Part shown: piece by piece, positions 41,202-48,923 of the stretch
Position numbering within the stretch: position 1 is the first letter of the stretch
Layout: the number at the start of each line of letters is the position of its first letter
NCBI GenBank assembly: GCA_964641125.1
Contig: CAZXMO010000001.1
Location: 53,340-117,339 of the forward strand
DNA: 64,000 nt
From: JBKHAJ01 sp964641125
Lineage (GTDB): Bacteria > Spirochaetota > Spirochaetia > SPDA01 > CAZSGZ01
Direction of reading: 5' to 3'
Notes under the pieces: generated by a model
Database searches by the model: none
Told to the model about the DNA's origin: nothing
The model's input: only the letters and a program-made list of their open reading frames with translations
Made by a program: the position numbers and the translations under genes

Positions 41202-42239
41202 CTATTTTCTTTTCGAGATATTCCTCATCTCGCTGGTGATATTCAGGTACCGCTCGGGATCGACGACCTGAGAACCGATTCTGACCTCGTAGTGGAGGTG
41301 AGGACCGGTGCTCAATCCCGTACTTCCCAACACGCCTATTCTCTGTCCCTGGGTTATCGTATCCCCTTCATTCACGTAGACCCGGTCCATGTGGGCGTAT
41401 TTGGTATAGAATCCGTACTTGTGGCGTATGACGATGTAGTTGCCGAAACCCATGGGCTCGAATTTATTCTCCACCACCTTACCGTCCGCCGTGGCCAGAA
41501 CCGGCCAGCCCCGGTGAAAGGCAAGGTCCACCCCTTTGTGAAGGTACCATTTTTTGGTAAACGGGTGAATAGCAGGACCGAAGGGATTTGTGCTCCTCCC
41601 CCTTCCCCCTTCCAGAGGCCACAGGGTGGGGAGCTCTACCAGGAGCTCGCCCTGGGAGACCAAGAGGTCGGTAATCTTCTGCAGGGATGCGGCGGATTCG
41701 TTCAAAAGCGCGCTGATACTCTGAAGCTCGCTCAGCTCGCTCATGACCCCCCGATCCTCTTCCTCGAGAGAGATAATCGTGGATAAATCGCCCCCTCCCG
41801 CAGCCCCGGAGGGCACGGTGTTCTCGAATCCGAAGGTATTCAAGGTACTCCCCAGACTGGACTCGAAATTCTTGGCGACACTCTGGAGATTGGTTATCTC
41901 ATCCCGAATAATCTCCAGATTGGCCTGGGTGCTCTCCAAGAGCTCAGAACGCTTGGTCAGGAGCCGGGAAACCCCGCTGAAGGTGGTGCTGGAGAGAAAA
42001 AAGGCCACCAAGACCCCCGCTAAGAGCATGCACAGGAAAACTAGAGAAAAAACGGATATGCGAAAATTGAAGATTTTTTTCTCGGAATGAGGGATAAACA
42101 TAACGGTAAACCGCTGCTTACCCGCGGTCATAAACCGTTTGGAAAAGGTGCTGATGCCGTTGCCGATGGTCTTGAGTAATTTTACGAGTCTATCGGTAAA
42201 CTGATTCTCGAGTCTCTTATACTGATTCGCTGGCGACAC
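41202..42239 (-). CDS. membrane-anchored M23 peptidoglycan endopeptidase with coiled coil
   Basis: The 345-residue protein has an N-terminal cytoplasmic segment of about 60 residues, one membrane helix (about 62-85, VFSLVFLCMLLAGVLVAFF), a coiled coil (about 95-190), and a C-terminal LytM/M23 domain. The zinc motifs are intact: HKGVDLAFHRGWPV (His-x3-Asp) and GPHLHYEVRIG (HxH). This is the build of LmdC-like enzymes that work with bactofilins, the next gene downstream. The start is GTG at 42239 after GAGGAAATT. Its promoter lies upstream. Confidence 0.9.
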   Translation of the reverse strand: MSPANQYKRLENQFTDRLVKLLKTIGNGISTFSKRFMTAGKQRFTVMFIPHSEKKIFNFRISVFSLVFLCMLLAGVLVAFFLSSTTFSGVSRLLTKRSELLESTQANLEIIRDEITNLQSVAKNFESSLGSTLNTFGFENTVPSGAAGGGDLSTIISLEEEDRGVMSELSELQSISALLNESAASLQKITDLLVSQGELLVELPTLWPLEGGRGRSTNPFGPAIHPFTKKWYLHKGVDLAFHRGWPVLATADGKVVENKFEPMGFGNYIVIRHKYGFYTKYAHMDRVYVNEGDTITQGQRIGVLGSTGLSTGPHLHYEVRIGSQVVDPERYLNITSEMRNISKRK

Positions 42240-42286
42240 CTAGAATTTCCTCTTGTTTTCGATACGGCAACAACTTATTAAAAGAA

Positions 42287-42315
42287 AGCCTAACACGCGG
42301 CAAAACATTTGTCAA
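42287..42315 (-). promoter_or_regulatory. promoter of the M23-bactofilin-yaaR-ricT operon
   Basis: On the minus strand consensus TTGACA (42310-42315), 17 nt and TAGGCT (42287-42292). The same unusual -10 hexamer occurs at yigZ. The leader is about 40 nt. Confidence 0.55.
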
Positions 42316-42322
42316 ATAATTA

Positions 42323-42351
42323 TTGACTACACAAACTGTACATGCTATTTT
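42323..42351 (+). promoter_or_regulatory. promoter of tatD-dus
   Basis: TTGACT (42323-42328), 17 nt and TATTTT (42346-42351) precede tatD, leaving a leader of about 40 nt with GGGAG before the ATG. Confidence 0.6.
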
Positions 42352-42396
42352 AAGAATGTCTACGTTTAAACAAATCTTTTTTATATCGGGAGTACA

Positions 42397-43170
42397 ATGC
42401 GTTTTTTTGATACTCATGCACACATTGGTCTCATAAATGAAGACCCCATAGAACAGTTGATAATCGCCCAGGAAGCTAAGCAGGCCGGCGTCGATCATAT
42501 TGTCAGCATCTGCAACAATCTTCATGATTTCTTCCAGGTATACGATAATCTCTCCACGGCGACAAATGTCTATCATAGTATCGGCGTTTCTCCCTCGGAA
42601 GTTTCGCATCCCGGCAAGGATTGGCAGGAAAAAATCACCGAGGGGGCAAAAAAACCCCGAATCGTGGCCATAGGTGAAATCGGCCTCGATTATTACCGGA
42701 AATTCGGGGACAAGGACTCCCAGATCGAGCTCTTTATCAGGCAGCTCGAGATGGCGGAACGTCTCGATTTTCCGGTGATTATCCACAACCGGGAGGCCGG
42801 ACGGGATGTCCTGGAAATTCTCAAGGAAAAACTCCCACCCAAAGGGGGGGTGCTCCACTGCTACTCCGAAGACTGGGAATATGCCCAGAAGGCTTTAGAA
42901 CTCAATCTCTATCTCAGTTTCGCGGGGAACCTCACCTACCGGAACGCCAAGAACCTCCACGAGACCGCAAAAAGCATGCCCCGGGACAGGATACTCATCG
43001 AGTCGGAAAGCCCCTTTATGGTACCCGCCGAGTACAGAGGCAAGCGGAATAAGCCGGTTTACCTCAAATCGACCGCCGAATTCTTAGCGGAGCTCAGGGA
43101 AGAACCCCTCGAGGACCTCTCCGAGGCGCTTTACCGGAACGCCCTCGAGTTTTTCGATATCCAGGAATAA
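42397..43170 (+). CDS. TatD family metal-dependent deoxyribonuclease-like protein
   Basis: The 257-residue TIM-barrel protein belongs to the TatD family of nucleases. The metal-binding His pair is in FFDTHAHIG, then AIGEIGLDYYRKFG, VIIHNREAGRD and VLHCYSEDWEYA. The C-terminal motif is unusual: most members read ETDSPYL (Asp is a metal ligand or acid), but here it is IESESPFM, with Glu in place of Asp. The following RGKRNKP is conserved. Activity may be altered. It is followed 30 nt later by the dihydrouridine synthase gene. Confidence 0.85.
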   Translation: MRFFDTHAHIGLINEDPIEQLIIAQEAKQAGVDHIVSICNNLHDFFQVYDNLSTATNVYHSIGVSPSEVSHPGKDWQEKITEGAKKPRIVAIGEIGLDYYRKFGDKDSQIELFIRQLEMAERLDFPVIIHNREAGRDVLEILKEKLPPKGGVLHCYSEDWEYAQKALELNLYLSFAGNLTYRNAKNLHETAKSMPRDRILIESESPFMVPAEYRGKRNKPVYLKSTAEFLAELREEPLEDLSEALYRNALEFFDIQE

Positions 43171-43200
43171 CACCGCTTTCGATTCCCCGGGACGTACGGA

Positions 43201-44190
43201 ATGGGGTTATACCAGCCAATAAACCTGCCCGGCTTACAACTGCCGGGAAACATCTTTCTCGCCCCGTTAGCAGGTTTCACCGACCGCGCCTTCCGGGAGA
43301 TGTGTGTCCGCCACGGAGCGGATCTCACCTTCTCTGAGATGGTCTCCTGTGAAGGTCTGATAAGGGGCAATGAAAAGACCGCGAACCTCCTCGAACGATC
43401 CCCCGGTGAGAGATTCTTCGGGGTACAAATCTTCACCTCCTCCCCCGGCTCGGCCGAAAGATCGCTGGATGCGGTCCTCCCATGGGAACCCTCGTTGATA
43501 GACCTCAACTGCGGGTGCCCGGTACCGAAGGTGACGAAAACCGGAAGCGGCGCGGCCCTCATGAAAGACCCCTCTCGCATAGCCTCGATCGTGGAGGCCC
43601 TCAAAGGGGGCTTGACCCGGCGGGACCGGAACATTCCGGTGACCGTCAAGATCCGTTCCGGCTGGGACGCCGAGTCCATCACCTACGGGGAAGCCGCCCG
43701 GAACGCCGTCGATGCCGGTGCCGGTATGGTGTGCCTGCACCCCCGGACGAGGAGCATGGGCTACTCCGGCACGGCGGAATGGGATTATATCGGGGAGCTT
43801 GCCTCCCGTCTGACCGTACCCGTTATAGGGTCGGGAGATCTTTTTACCCCCGAAGACGCCGAAAAAATGCTTTCCGCAACCGGATGCTCCGGGGTGATGT
43901 TCGCCCGGGGAGCTATCGGAAATCCCTTCGTATTCCGGCGAACCCGAAACCTCCTCACGAGACAGGATCCGGGTCGGGAACCGTCTCCCCGGGAGAAAAT
44001 CTCCACCGCCTTAGCCCATCTCGAGGAGCTCCTCGAATATCTTCCGGAGGGGAAGGCATGCCGGGAAATGCGGAAGCACTTCTGCGCCTACACAAAGGGG
44101 ATTCCCGGGGGAGCGGATTTAAGAAACAGGATCGTCAGGGCCGAAACCGCCGAGGAATATTTTACCCGGGCGGCGGAATTTCTCGCCTAA
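43201..44190 (+). CDS. tRNA-dihydrouridine synthase (Dus family)
   Basis: The 329-residue flavoenzyme reduces uridine in tRNA D-loops. Family motifs are FLAPLAGFTDRAFREM, the catalytic Cys in LNCGCPVPKVTKTGSGAAL, VKIRSGWD, LHPRTRSMGYSG and PVIGSGDLF. A C-terminal helical RNA-binding domain closes the protein. It is closest to the DusB type by motif. It follows tatD and precedes a peptidase gene that seems to have its own promoter. Confidence 0.93.
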   Translation: MGLYQPINLPGLQLPGNIFLAPLAGFTDRAFREMCVRHGADLTFSEMVSCEGLIRGNEKTANLLERSPGERFFGVQIFTSSPGSAERSLDAVLPWEPSLIDLNCGCPVPKVTKTGSGAALMKDPSRIASIVEALKGGLTRRDRNIPVTVKIRSGWDAESITYGEAARNAVDAGAGMVCLHPRTRSMGYSGTAEWDYIGELASRLTVPVIGSGDLFTPEDAEKMLSATGCSGVMFARGAIGNPFVFRRTRNLLTRQDPGREPSPREKISTALAHLEELLEYLPEGKACREMRKHFCAYTKGIPGGADLRNRIVRAETAEEYFTRAAEFLA

Positions 44191-44196
44191 AAACAC

Positions 44197-44224
44197 TTTA
44201 CTTTTGTTGTAATTCATATATTAT
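44197..44224 (+). promoter_or_regulatory. promoter of the LysM-G5-M23 gene, probably leaderless
   Basis: TTTACT (44197-44202), 16 nt and TATTAT (44219-44224). The ATG begins 8 bases after the last base of the -10 box, with 7 nt between and no Shine-Dalgarno. Confidence 0.5.
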
Positions 44225-44231
44225 CATACGT

Positions 44232-45809
44232 ATGCATCGGAGTGATATCTGGATTGAGCTGAACAAGGTCTTTCACGTCCTGCAGCGGTCGATCGAAGAG
44301 CTTCTCACAGCGGGAAGGACCTCTTTCCGTCGTCTGTTATCGTTCATTCTTCCCAGACGTCTCCTCCTGCCCGGCCTGGAGAGACCGAAGAAGAGGTTCT
44401 TCAAGCGTTTCATGTCGAGAAGGAGATACGGGTATCTCCTTCCTCTCGGGTTAGCGGCAAGCCTCTTCCTCGTTATATCTCTATTCTCCGCTCCTCCGGT
44501 CACCGGTAAGATCCTGGCGAAGTCCCTGGAGTCGGTCCCCGGTCTCGCGGTCAGTTTCGAAGGAACCGATCTCGGCTGGGCCGGGTCCGAGGCCGCCCTC
44601 TACCGTCTCGTGGACGGGTTGGGTCCCCAGTTCGCATGGTTTAAAAAAAATCCGGAGTTTCGCCGACTGTTCGAGTTCCATTCCCGGTCCTCGTCGGATC
44701 CGGAAGGGGACACCCGGAGTTTCATCGCATCCTTAGAGGATTATCTCCATCCCCGTACCTCGGGATACGCTATCGTCGTCGGAGATGAACCGGTTGCGGT
44801 CCTTGCGACAAATCAGGAATGCCGCAGGGTCTTAAACGAACTGGTACGTGACTTTATTCCCCCGGAAAGAGAAAAGGAGATCATTACGGGACTCTCCATA
44901 CGGCTCGTGGAAAATCCCCGGGTCGTATCGGGAATATATACGAGGAAAGAGCTCCTGGAAACAACGGACGCGGTGATCCTCCTCAAGAAGGGGACCTTGG
45001 AGGAGAAGCTCTATACGGTCAAACCCGCCGACACCGTGTGGTCCATATCGAGGGAGCACGGCCTGACAATGCAGGACATAGTTCTGGCCAATCCCGGGAT
45101 GAATCCCGACCGGATTTATCCCGGAGATGTCTTGAACCTGATCGTACCCAAGCCCTACATCTCGGTGGAAGCCTCCTACACCCATATTTACACCCGGTCG
45201 ATCCCCTTCCGGACCTACGTCTCCTACGATCCTACTCTGTATCGTACCGAAGCGGTGTATACCCGGAGAGGTGAATACGGAAGCGAGCGGATTACCGCGG
45301 AGGTGGTGCTCCGGAACGGCCTCCTCAAGGAGAGACGGACCACAGCATCTCAGATACTCTCCCCGCCCGTCTCGGCGATGCTGCGTCGGGGGACCGCCCG
45401 CACTCCCGACGACGTTCTCATCGCCGGGGCCTTTCTTCCCGAAGGGATCGGGGTCATTACCTCCCATTTCGGACCGCGGTGGGGACGGTTTCATTACGGT
45501 ATCGATGTAAGCGCCCCCCTAGGAACGCCTGTACATGCGTATGCGGCGGGTCGGGTCGCCTACGCGGGATACAACTACATTCTGGGCAAGCTCATTACCC
45601 TCGTCCATGAAGACGGGATGGTTACCCGGTACGGGCACAGCGGAACCCTCCTCGTGGCGAATGGTGACTGGGTGGAGGCGGGGCAGGTTATAGCTCTGTC
45701 GGGCAATTCCGGGGTCAGCACCGGGCCCCATGTTCACTTCGAAATCAGAAAGAGCGGGATAGCCATGGACCCGCTGAAGTACCTCAAGAACCTCAAAATC
45801 GGTCAGTAG
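44232..45809 (+). CDS. LysM-G5-M23 peptidoglycan endopeptidase
   Basis: The 525-residue protein has a basic N-terminal segment, a membrane helix at about 75-95 (YLLPLGLAASLFLVIS), and an extracytoplasmic part. A LysM domain lies near 260-305 (VKPADTVWSISREHGL, NPDRIYPGDVLNLIVP). A G5 domain follows (about 310-385, SIPFRTYVSYD to ERITAEVVLRNG). The C-terminal M23 domain has HYGIDVSAPLGTP and GPHVHFEIR. It probably binds and cuts peptidoglycan. The ATG at 44232 is the conserved start by promoter position; the frame also stays open upstream through dus. Confidence 0.9.
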   Translation: MHRSDIWIELNKVFHVLQRSIEELLTAGRTSFRRLLSFILPRRLLLPGLERPKKRFFKRFMSRRRYGYLLPLGLAASLFLVISLFSAPPVTGKILAKSLESVPGLAVSFEGTDLGWAGSEAALYRLVDGLGPQFAWFKKNPEFRRLFEFHSRSSSDPEGDTRSFIASLEDYLHPRTSGYAIVVGDEPVAVLATNQECRRVLNELVRDFIPPEREKEIITGLSIRLVENPRVVSGIYTRKELLETTDAVILLKKGTLEEKLYTVKPADTVWSISREHGLTMQDIVLANPGMNPDRIYPGDVLNLIVPKPYISVEASYTHIYTRSIPFRTYVSYDPTLYRTEAVYTRRGEYGSERITAEVVLRNGLLKERRTTASQILSPPVSAMLRRGTARTPDDVLIAGAFLPEGIGVITSHFGPRWGRFHYGIDVSAPLGTPVHAYAAGRVAYAGYNYILGKLITLVHEDGMVTRYGHSGTLLVANGDWVEAGQVIALSGNSGVSTGPHVHFEIRKSGIAMDPLKYLKNLKIGQ

Positions 45810-46585
45810 AGATCGGCCCTCCGATCGGAGAAGACGGGGATCCGGCGCCTTACCTCTTCAATCACTTGGGTATCGATGACACCGGTGACGACGGCCTCGT
45901 CGTCCCCGCTCCCCGCAATGAGCTCCCCCCAGGGATCGTATATCGATGAGTTACCGAAGAACCGGGCCGATCCCGAGGTGCCTACCCTGTTGACGGCCAT
46001 AATATAGCATTGATTTTCGACGGCCCGGGCCTTGAGAAGACACTTCCAGTGGTCGAGCCGGGGATACGGAAACTCCGCGGGAACGAGAATAATTTCGGCG
46101 CCCCGGAGGGCCAAGGCCCGGGCGAGCTCGGGGAACCGGATATCATAGCAAATCATGATCCCCAATTTCCCGAGGTCCGTTTCGAAGATTGGAATCTCGT
46201 GTCCCGGGGACAGATAAAGATTCTCCTCCATCAGGGGAAAGAGGTGGATTTTTCGGTATTTTCCGATTATCCGTCCGCCGGGTCCGATGAGCACCGCGGT
46301 GTTGTAGATCTTCTCCCCCTCCCGCTCGGGGTAACTTCCGCACACCAGATGAATACCCGCGTCCCGGGCGGTCTCCGTGAGGGCGGTCATGAAGGGCCCG
46401 GTGAGGGGCTCGGCACGTACCCCGATGTATTCGTAATCGAATCCGGTAGGAAACATCTCCGGGAGACATACCAGGTCGGCCCCCGCGGCCGCGGCGGCGG
46501 TGATCCGGTCCACGGCGACCCCCAGGTTACCCTCGCAATCCCGAGGAAGGATATCCATCTGTATTCCGGCCGCTCGCAACTTCAT
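45803..46585 (-). CDS. carbon-nitrogen hydrolase (nitrilase superfamily amidase)
   Basis: The 260-residue enzyme has the nitrilase triad: Glu in LVCLPEMFPTGFDY, Lys in KYRKIHLFP, and Cys in IMICYDIRFPELAR. The pattern suggests an amidase such as omega-amidase or a ureidopropionase-like enzyme; the substrate cannot be told. It overlaps the end of the convergent LysM-G5-M23 gene by 7 nt. The start codon ATG at 46585 begins MKLRAAGIQMD, typical of the family. Confidence 0.88.
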   Translation of the reverse strand: MKLRAAGIQMDILPRDCEGNLGVAVDRITAAAAAGADLVCLPEMFPTGFDYEYIGVRAEPLTGPFMTALTETARDAGIHLVCGSYPEREGEKIYNTAVLIGPGGRIIGKYRKIHLFPLMEENLYLSPGHEIPIFETDLGKLGIMICYDIRFPELARALALRGAEIILVPAEFPYPRLDHWKCLLKARAVENQCYIMAVNRVGTSGSARFFGNSSIYDPWGELIAGSGDDEAVVTGVIDTQVIEEVRRRIPVFSDRRADLY

Positions 46586-46613
46586 TCTTCGAGTATATAC
46601 CCCCGAGGCTCCC

Positions 46614-46642
46614 TTGTAATCCCCGGGTTATCGGTGTACCTT
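46614..46642 (+). promoter_or_regulatory. promoter of nudC, probably leaderless
   Basis: TTGTAA (46614-46619), 17 nt and TACCTT (46637-46642). Six nucleotides separate it from the nudC ATG and no Shine-Dalgarno exists. The -10 box is weak (T-A-x-x-x-T). Confidence 0.4.
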
Positions 46643-46648
46643 CTCTTG

Positions 46649-47440
46649 ATGCATCCAGTACAGGAAAAAATGATCCTCTTTCTCGCGGGGGAGGTGCTCA
46701 CCCGTTCCGAAACCGGAGATATTCTTACCCCCTCTCCCGATTCCCTGGATCCCCGATTCATCACGGCAGGTCCCATTGAAATAGGTATCCGCGACGGAAT
46801 CCGCTATTTCGCCGCCGCCCTCGTTTCTTCCGGGGAGCCGCCTCCGATCGAGGGAACCCCGATACCCCTTCGCAGAATCGCCGGGATCATCGACGAAGCA
46901 TCCTTTACCCTGGTGAGCCGGGGGAGCCAGCTCCTGTACTGGGGCGATACCTACCGACTCTGTCCGCGCTGCGGAGGGTCCCTCTCCGCGATGCCCGTCG
47001 ACTTCGGCAAAGAGTGCCCGGCCTGCGGACTGCATCTCTTTCCGCCGGTCTCTCCCGCTATCATCGTGGGAGTCGTGCGTGATGATACTCTCCTCCTGGC
47101 CCACAACGTGAGGTTCCCCGGCGACATCCACAGTCTCGTCGCCGGATTCGTCGAGCCCGGAGAGACCATCGAAGAATGCGCCCGGCGGGAACTCCTCGAA
47201 GAAACCTCCATTCATATCCGGAATATCCGGTACTTCGGGAGCCAGTCCTGGCCCTTTCCCCACTCCCTGATGATAGGGCTCACCGCCGAGTACGCCTCCG
47301 GAGAGATCGGTGTCGACGGGGTGGAGATCGACAGGGCCGGCTGGTTCCCAAGAGAAAAGCTCCCCGACATACCCGGAACGGGAAGCATATCCCGCAGGAT
47401 AATTGACTGGTTCCTCGGTGAGGCGGACAAACCCCGGTAA
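46649..47440 (+). CDS. nudC: NAD+ diphosphatase / RNA NAD-decapping enzyme
   Basis: The 263-residue Nudix enzyme splits NADH or NAD-capped RNA. The zinc ribbon is CPRCGG with CPACGL (about 107-127). The Nudix box is intact: GFVEPGETIEECARRELLEE. The NudC-specific motif appears as SQSWPFPHSLM. ATG at 46649 is the likely start, since the frame stays open upstream only across the amidase gene. No Shine-Dalgarno is present. The gene may be leaderless. Confidence 0.93.
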   Translation: MHPVQEKMILFLAGEVLTRSETGDILTPSPDSLDPRFITAGPIEIGIRDGIRYFAAALVSSGEPPPIEGTPIPLRRIAGIIDEASFTLVSRGSQLLYWGDTYRLCPRCGGSLSAMPVDFGKECPACGLHLFPPVSPAIIVGVVRDDTLLLAHNVRFPGDIHSLVAGFVEPGETIEECARRELLEETSIHIRNIRYFGSQSWPFPHSLMIGLTAEYASGEIGVDGVEIDRAGWFPREKLPDIPGTGSISRRIIDWFLGEADKPR

Positions 47441-47503
47441 GGAAAGCCGCGCCTAACTTGTGCCCTCCAATGGATTTATGGTACAGTCCTCTCGGTTACT
47501 ACT

Positions 47504-47700
47504 ATGATTTTGCGATTCGCTGTTCCCGGTAACGATTTGTCCCGGGCCGGAGAGGTTTCCGGTGAGGTAAAAAAGGTGCTCAAGCGGACGGCAATCTGTA
47601 TCTACGAAGGAGAGATCAATATGATCATCCACGGGAAAGGGGGGACGAGCACCGTAAGGAGGAACTCCGACAATTTCGAGATCACCTCGGCACCTCGACA
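47504..47700 (+). pseudogene. relic of an anti-sigma-factor-like ATPase gene
   Basis: Translation from ATG 47504 gives MILRFAVPGNDLSRAGEV and then KRTAICIYEGEINMIIHGKGG. This matches, from memory, the start of a family of small HATPase anti-sigma regulators, but about ten residues that normally precede RRTAI..YE are missing. After IIHGKGG the resemblance fades within about 20 residues (RRNSDNFEI) and the frame runs into unrelated sequence. It looks like a gene broken by one internal and one C-terminal deletion. The ATPase motifs are absent, so no activity is expected. Confidence 0.6.
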
Positions 47701-47726
47701 TCCTCCATACCCTTGGGTACAAGGGG

Positions 47727-48098
47727 ATGAATATATTCCGCGACTACGATTACTACGCCGATCGAAACAAGGTGGACCTTATCCTGCGGAATCTCCTGTC
47801 CAACGCGGTCAAGTTTACCTACTCCGGGGGACACATCCGGATAACCACCCGCCGGGAAGGGGAGAAACTCATCCTTCGGGTCGAGGATACCGGGACCGGG
47901 ATCGAGGAGAAGGATCTCGAGAAGCTCTTCAGCCTCGGCGAATCGATTAGCCGGGTGGGAACCGCTTCGGAACACGGAACGGGATTAGGCCTCCTCCTGT
48001 GTAAGGAGTTCGCCGAGCGGAACGGGGGCCGGTTGTGGGCGACCAGCGTCCCCGGAGAGGGCTCGACCTTCTCGGTAAGTCTCCCCCTCGCGGAATAA
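47727..48098 (+). pseudogene. C-terminal fragment of a histidine kinase (HATPase domain only)
   Basis: The 123-codon frame covers only the ATPase domain of a histidine kinase: N box LRNLLSNAVKFTYSGG, G1 DTGTGIEEKDL, F/G2 region EHGTGLGLLLCKEFAERNG, and the end GSTFSVSLPLAE. Sensor, transmembrane and dimerisation parts are missing. The sequence before ATG 47727 does not continue the kinase in any frame. AAGGGG abuts the ATG, so translation is uncertain. It follows the anti-sigma-like relic directly. An independent ATPase protein cannot be fully excluded. Confidence 0.65.
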
Positions 48099-48177
48099 TC
48101 CCGCACCGCGTGCTCCCCCTGCTTCCTTGACTTTTTCCACCCCCGTCGCTACCTTGATTTTGTCGAAAGGAGTCCGG

Positions 48178-48495
48178 ATGAACGACAGCAGCACAGTTTT
48201 CTATATTGATATACCTGAAAAGAGCACCCTCGAACTGCGGATATCGGCTATGAAGAAGCTCCTCGAAGGAGCAAGTTATCCCGTCATGTTTTCGGAACCG
48301 GAGAAAATCGGGGTCAAGATCCACGTGGGTGAGAAGAACAACACTACCCATGTGCCGCCGGGGGTAGTCCGGGAGGCGGTCATGCCCTTGGTTCACAAAG
48401 GGTGCCTTCCCTTCCTGACCGAGACGTCGACCCTCTATAAGGGAGAGCGGTCGAACGCGAGAAAATCGGGCTCGGAAGTCGGAAATACGAGCTGA
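48178..48495 (+). pseudogene. N-terminal fragment of a DUF362 protein gene
   Basis: From ATG 48178, after a good AAAGGAG, 105 codons match the first part of DUF362 proteins: SEPEKIGVKIHVGEKNNTTH, GCLPFLTETSTLYKGERSNA. Full-length members are about 370 residues and often have ferredoxin clusters. Here the likeness stops at SNA, followed by RKSGSEVGNTS and a stop codon. The promoter-proximal part, including the ribosome site, is intact while the rest is gone. It is the third broken gene in 1 kb. Confidence 0.7.
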
Positions 48496-48498
48496 GAG

Positions 48499-48834
48499 TT
48501 ATTCCTCGTAAGTAGAGTCGTCGAGGGTCCCTCTCAAGACCCTCTCCAGGTCGGTAAGCGACGACAGGCCGTTCAATGCGCTCGACATGAGATCCCCCGT
48601 CCCGGCGGCGCCCGTCGTTCCGTCCTGCCCCAAAAGGCCGAGGGCCTCTTCGAGGATGGCGGAAAATTCGGTCCCCGAGGCCGCGGCATCGGCCGCTTCG
48701 GTCCCGTCGGATACGGACGGGGCGGCGGGGGGCACTGCCGATTCCGGTCCCCGGGCGGTCATCCCCTGGATTTCCCGGATACGGGACTGAATTTCCCGGA
48801 TTCGCGCCATGAGCGCGGATATGTTGGTGTCCAT
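48499..48834 (-). CDS. small protein of unknown function, coiled-coil start
   Basis: The 111-residue protein begins MDTNISALMARIREIQSRI, an amphipathic helix. A low-complexity linker rich in Ala, Pro, Ser and Gly follows, then a helical end (FSAILEEALGLLGQ, LSSLTDLERVL). The ATG at 48834 is chosen because GGAGGGG stands just before it. The N-terminal pattern recalls the start of flagellum-associated lytic transglycosylases, whose catalytic domain is absent. It may be real or the remaining N-terminus of such a gene. Confidence 0.5.
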   Translation of the reverse strand: MDTNISALMARIREIQSRIREIQGMTARGPESAVPPAAPSVSDGTEAADAAASGTEFSAILEEALGLLGQDGTTGAAGTGDLMSSALNGLSSLTDLERVLRGTLDDSTYEE

Positions 48835-48888
48835 CTTCCCCTCCCCCTCGATTATACCCGATTTCTTGCTCATCGACAGCAGGTTTGT

Positions 48889-48917
48889 TTTACTTTCCCC
48901 CCGGTTTTCCCTAAATT
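48889..48917 (+). promoter_or_regulatory. promoter of the DUF72 gene, probably leaderless
   Basis: TTTACT (48889-48894), 17 nt and TAAATT (48912-48917). The ATG at 48924 follows after 6 nt without Shine-Dalgarno. Confidence 0.45.
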
Positions 48918-48923
48918 TAGAGT

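Noticed and set aside
46010..46648. Longer nudC reading across the amidase gene
   Set aside because: This part is the shadow of the amidase gene, and NudC proteins of normal length begin near 46649.
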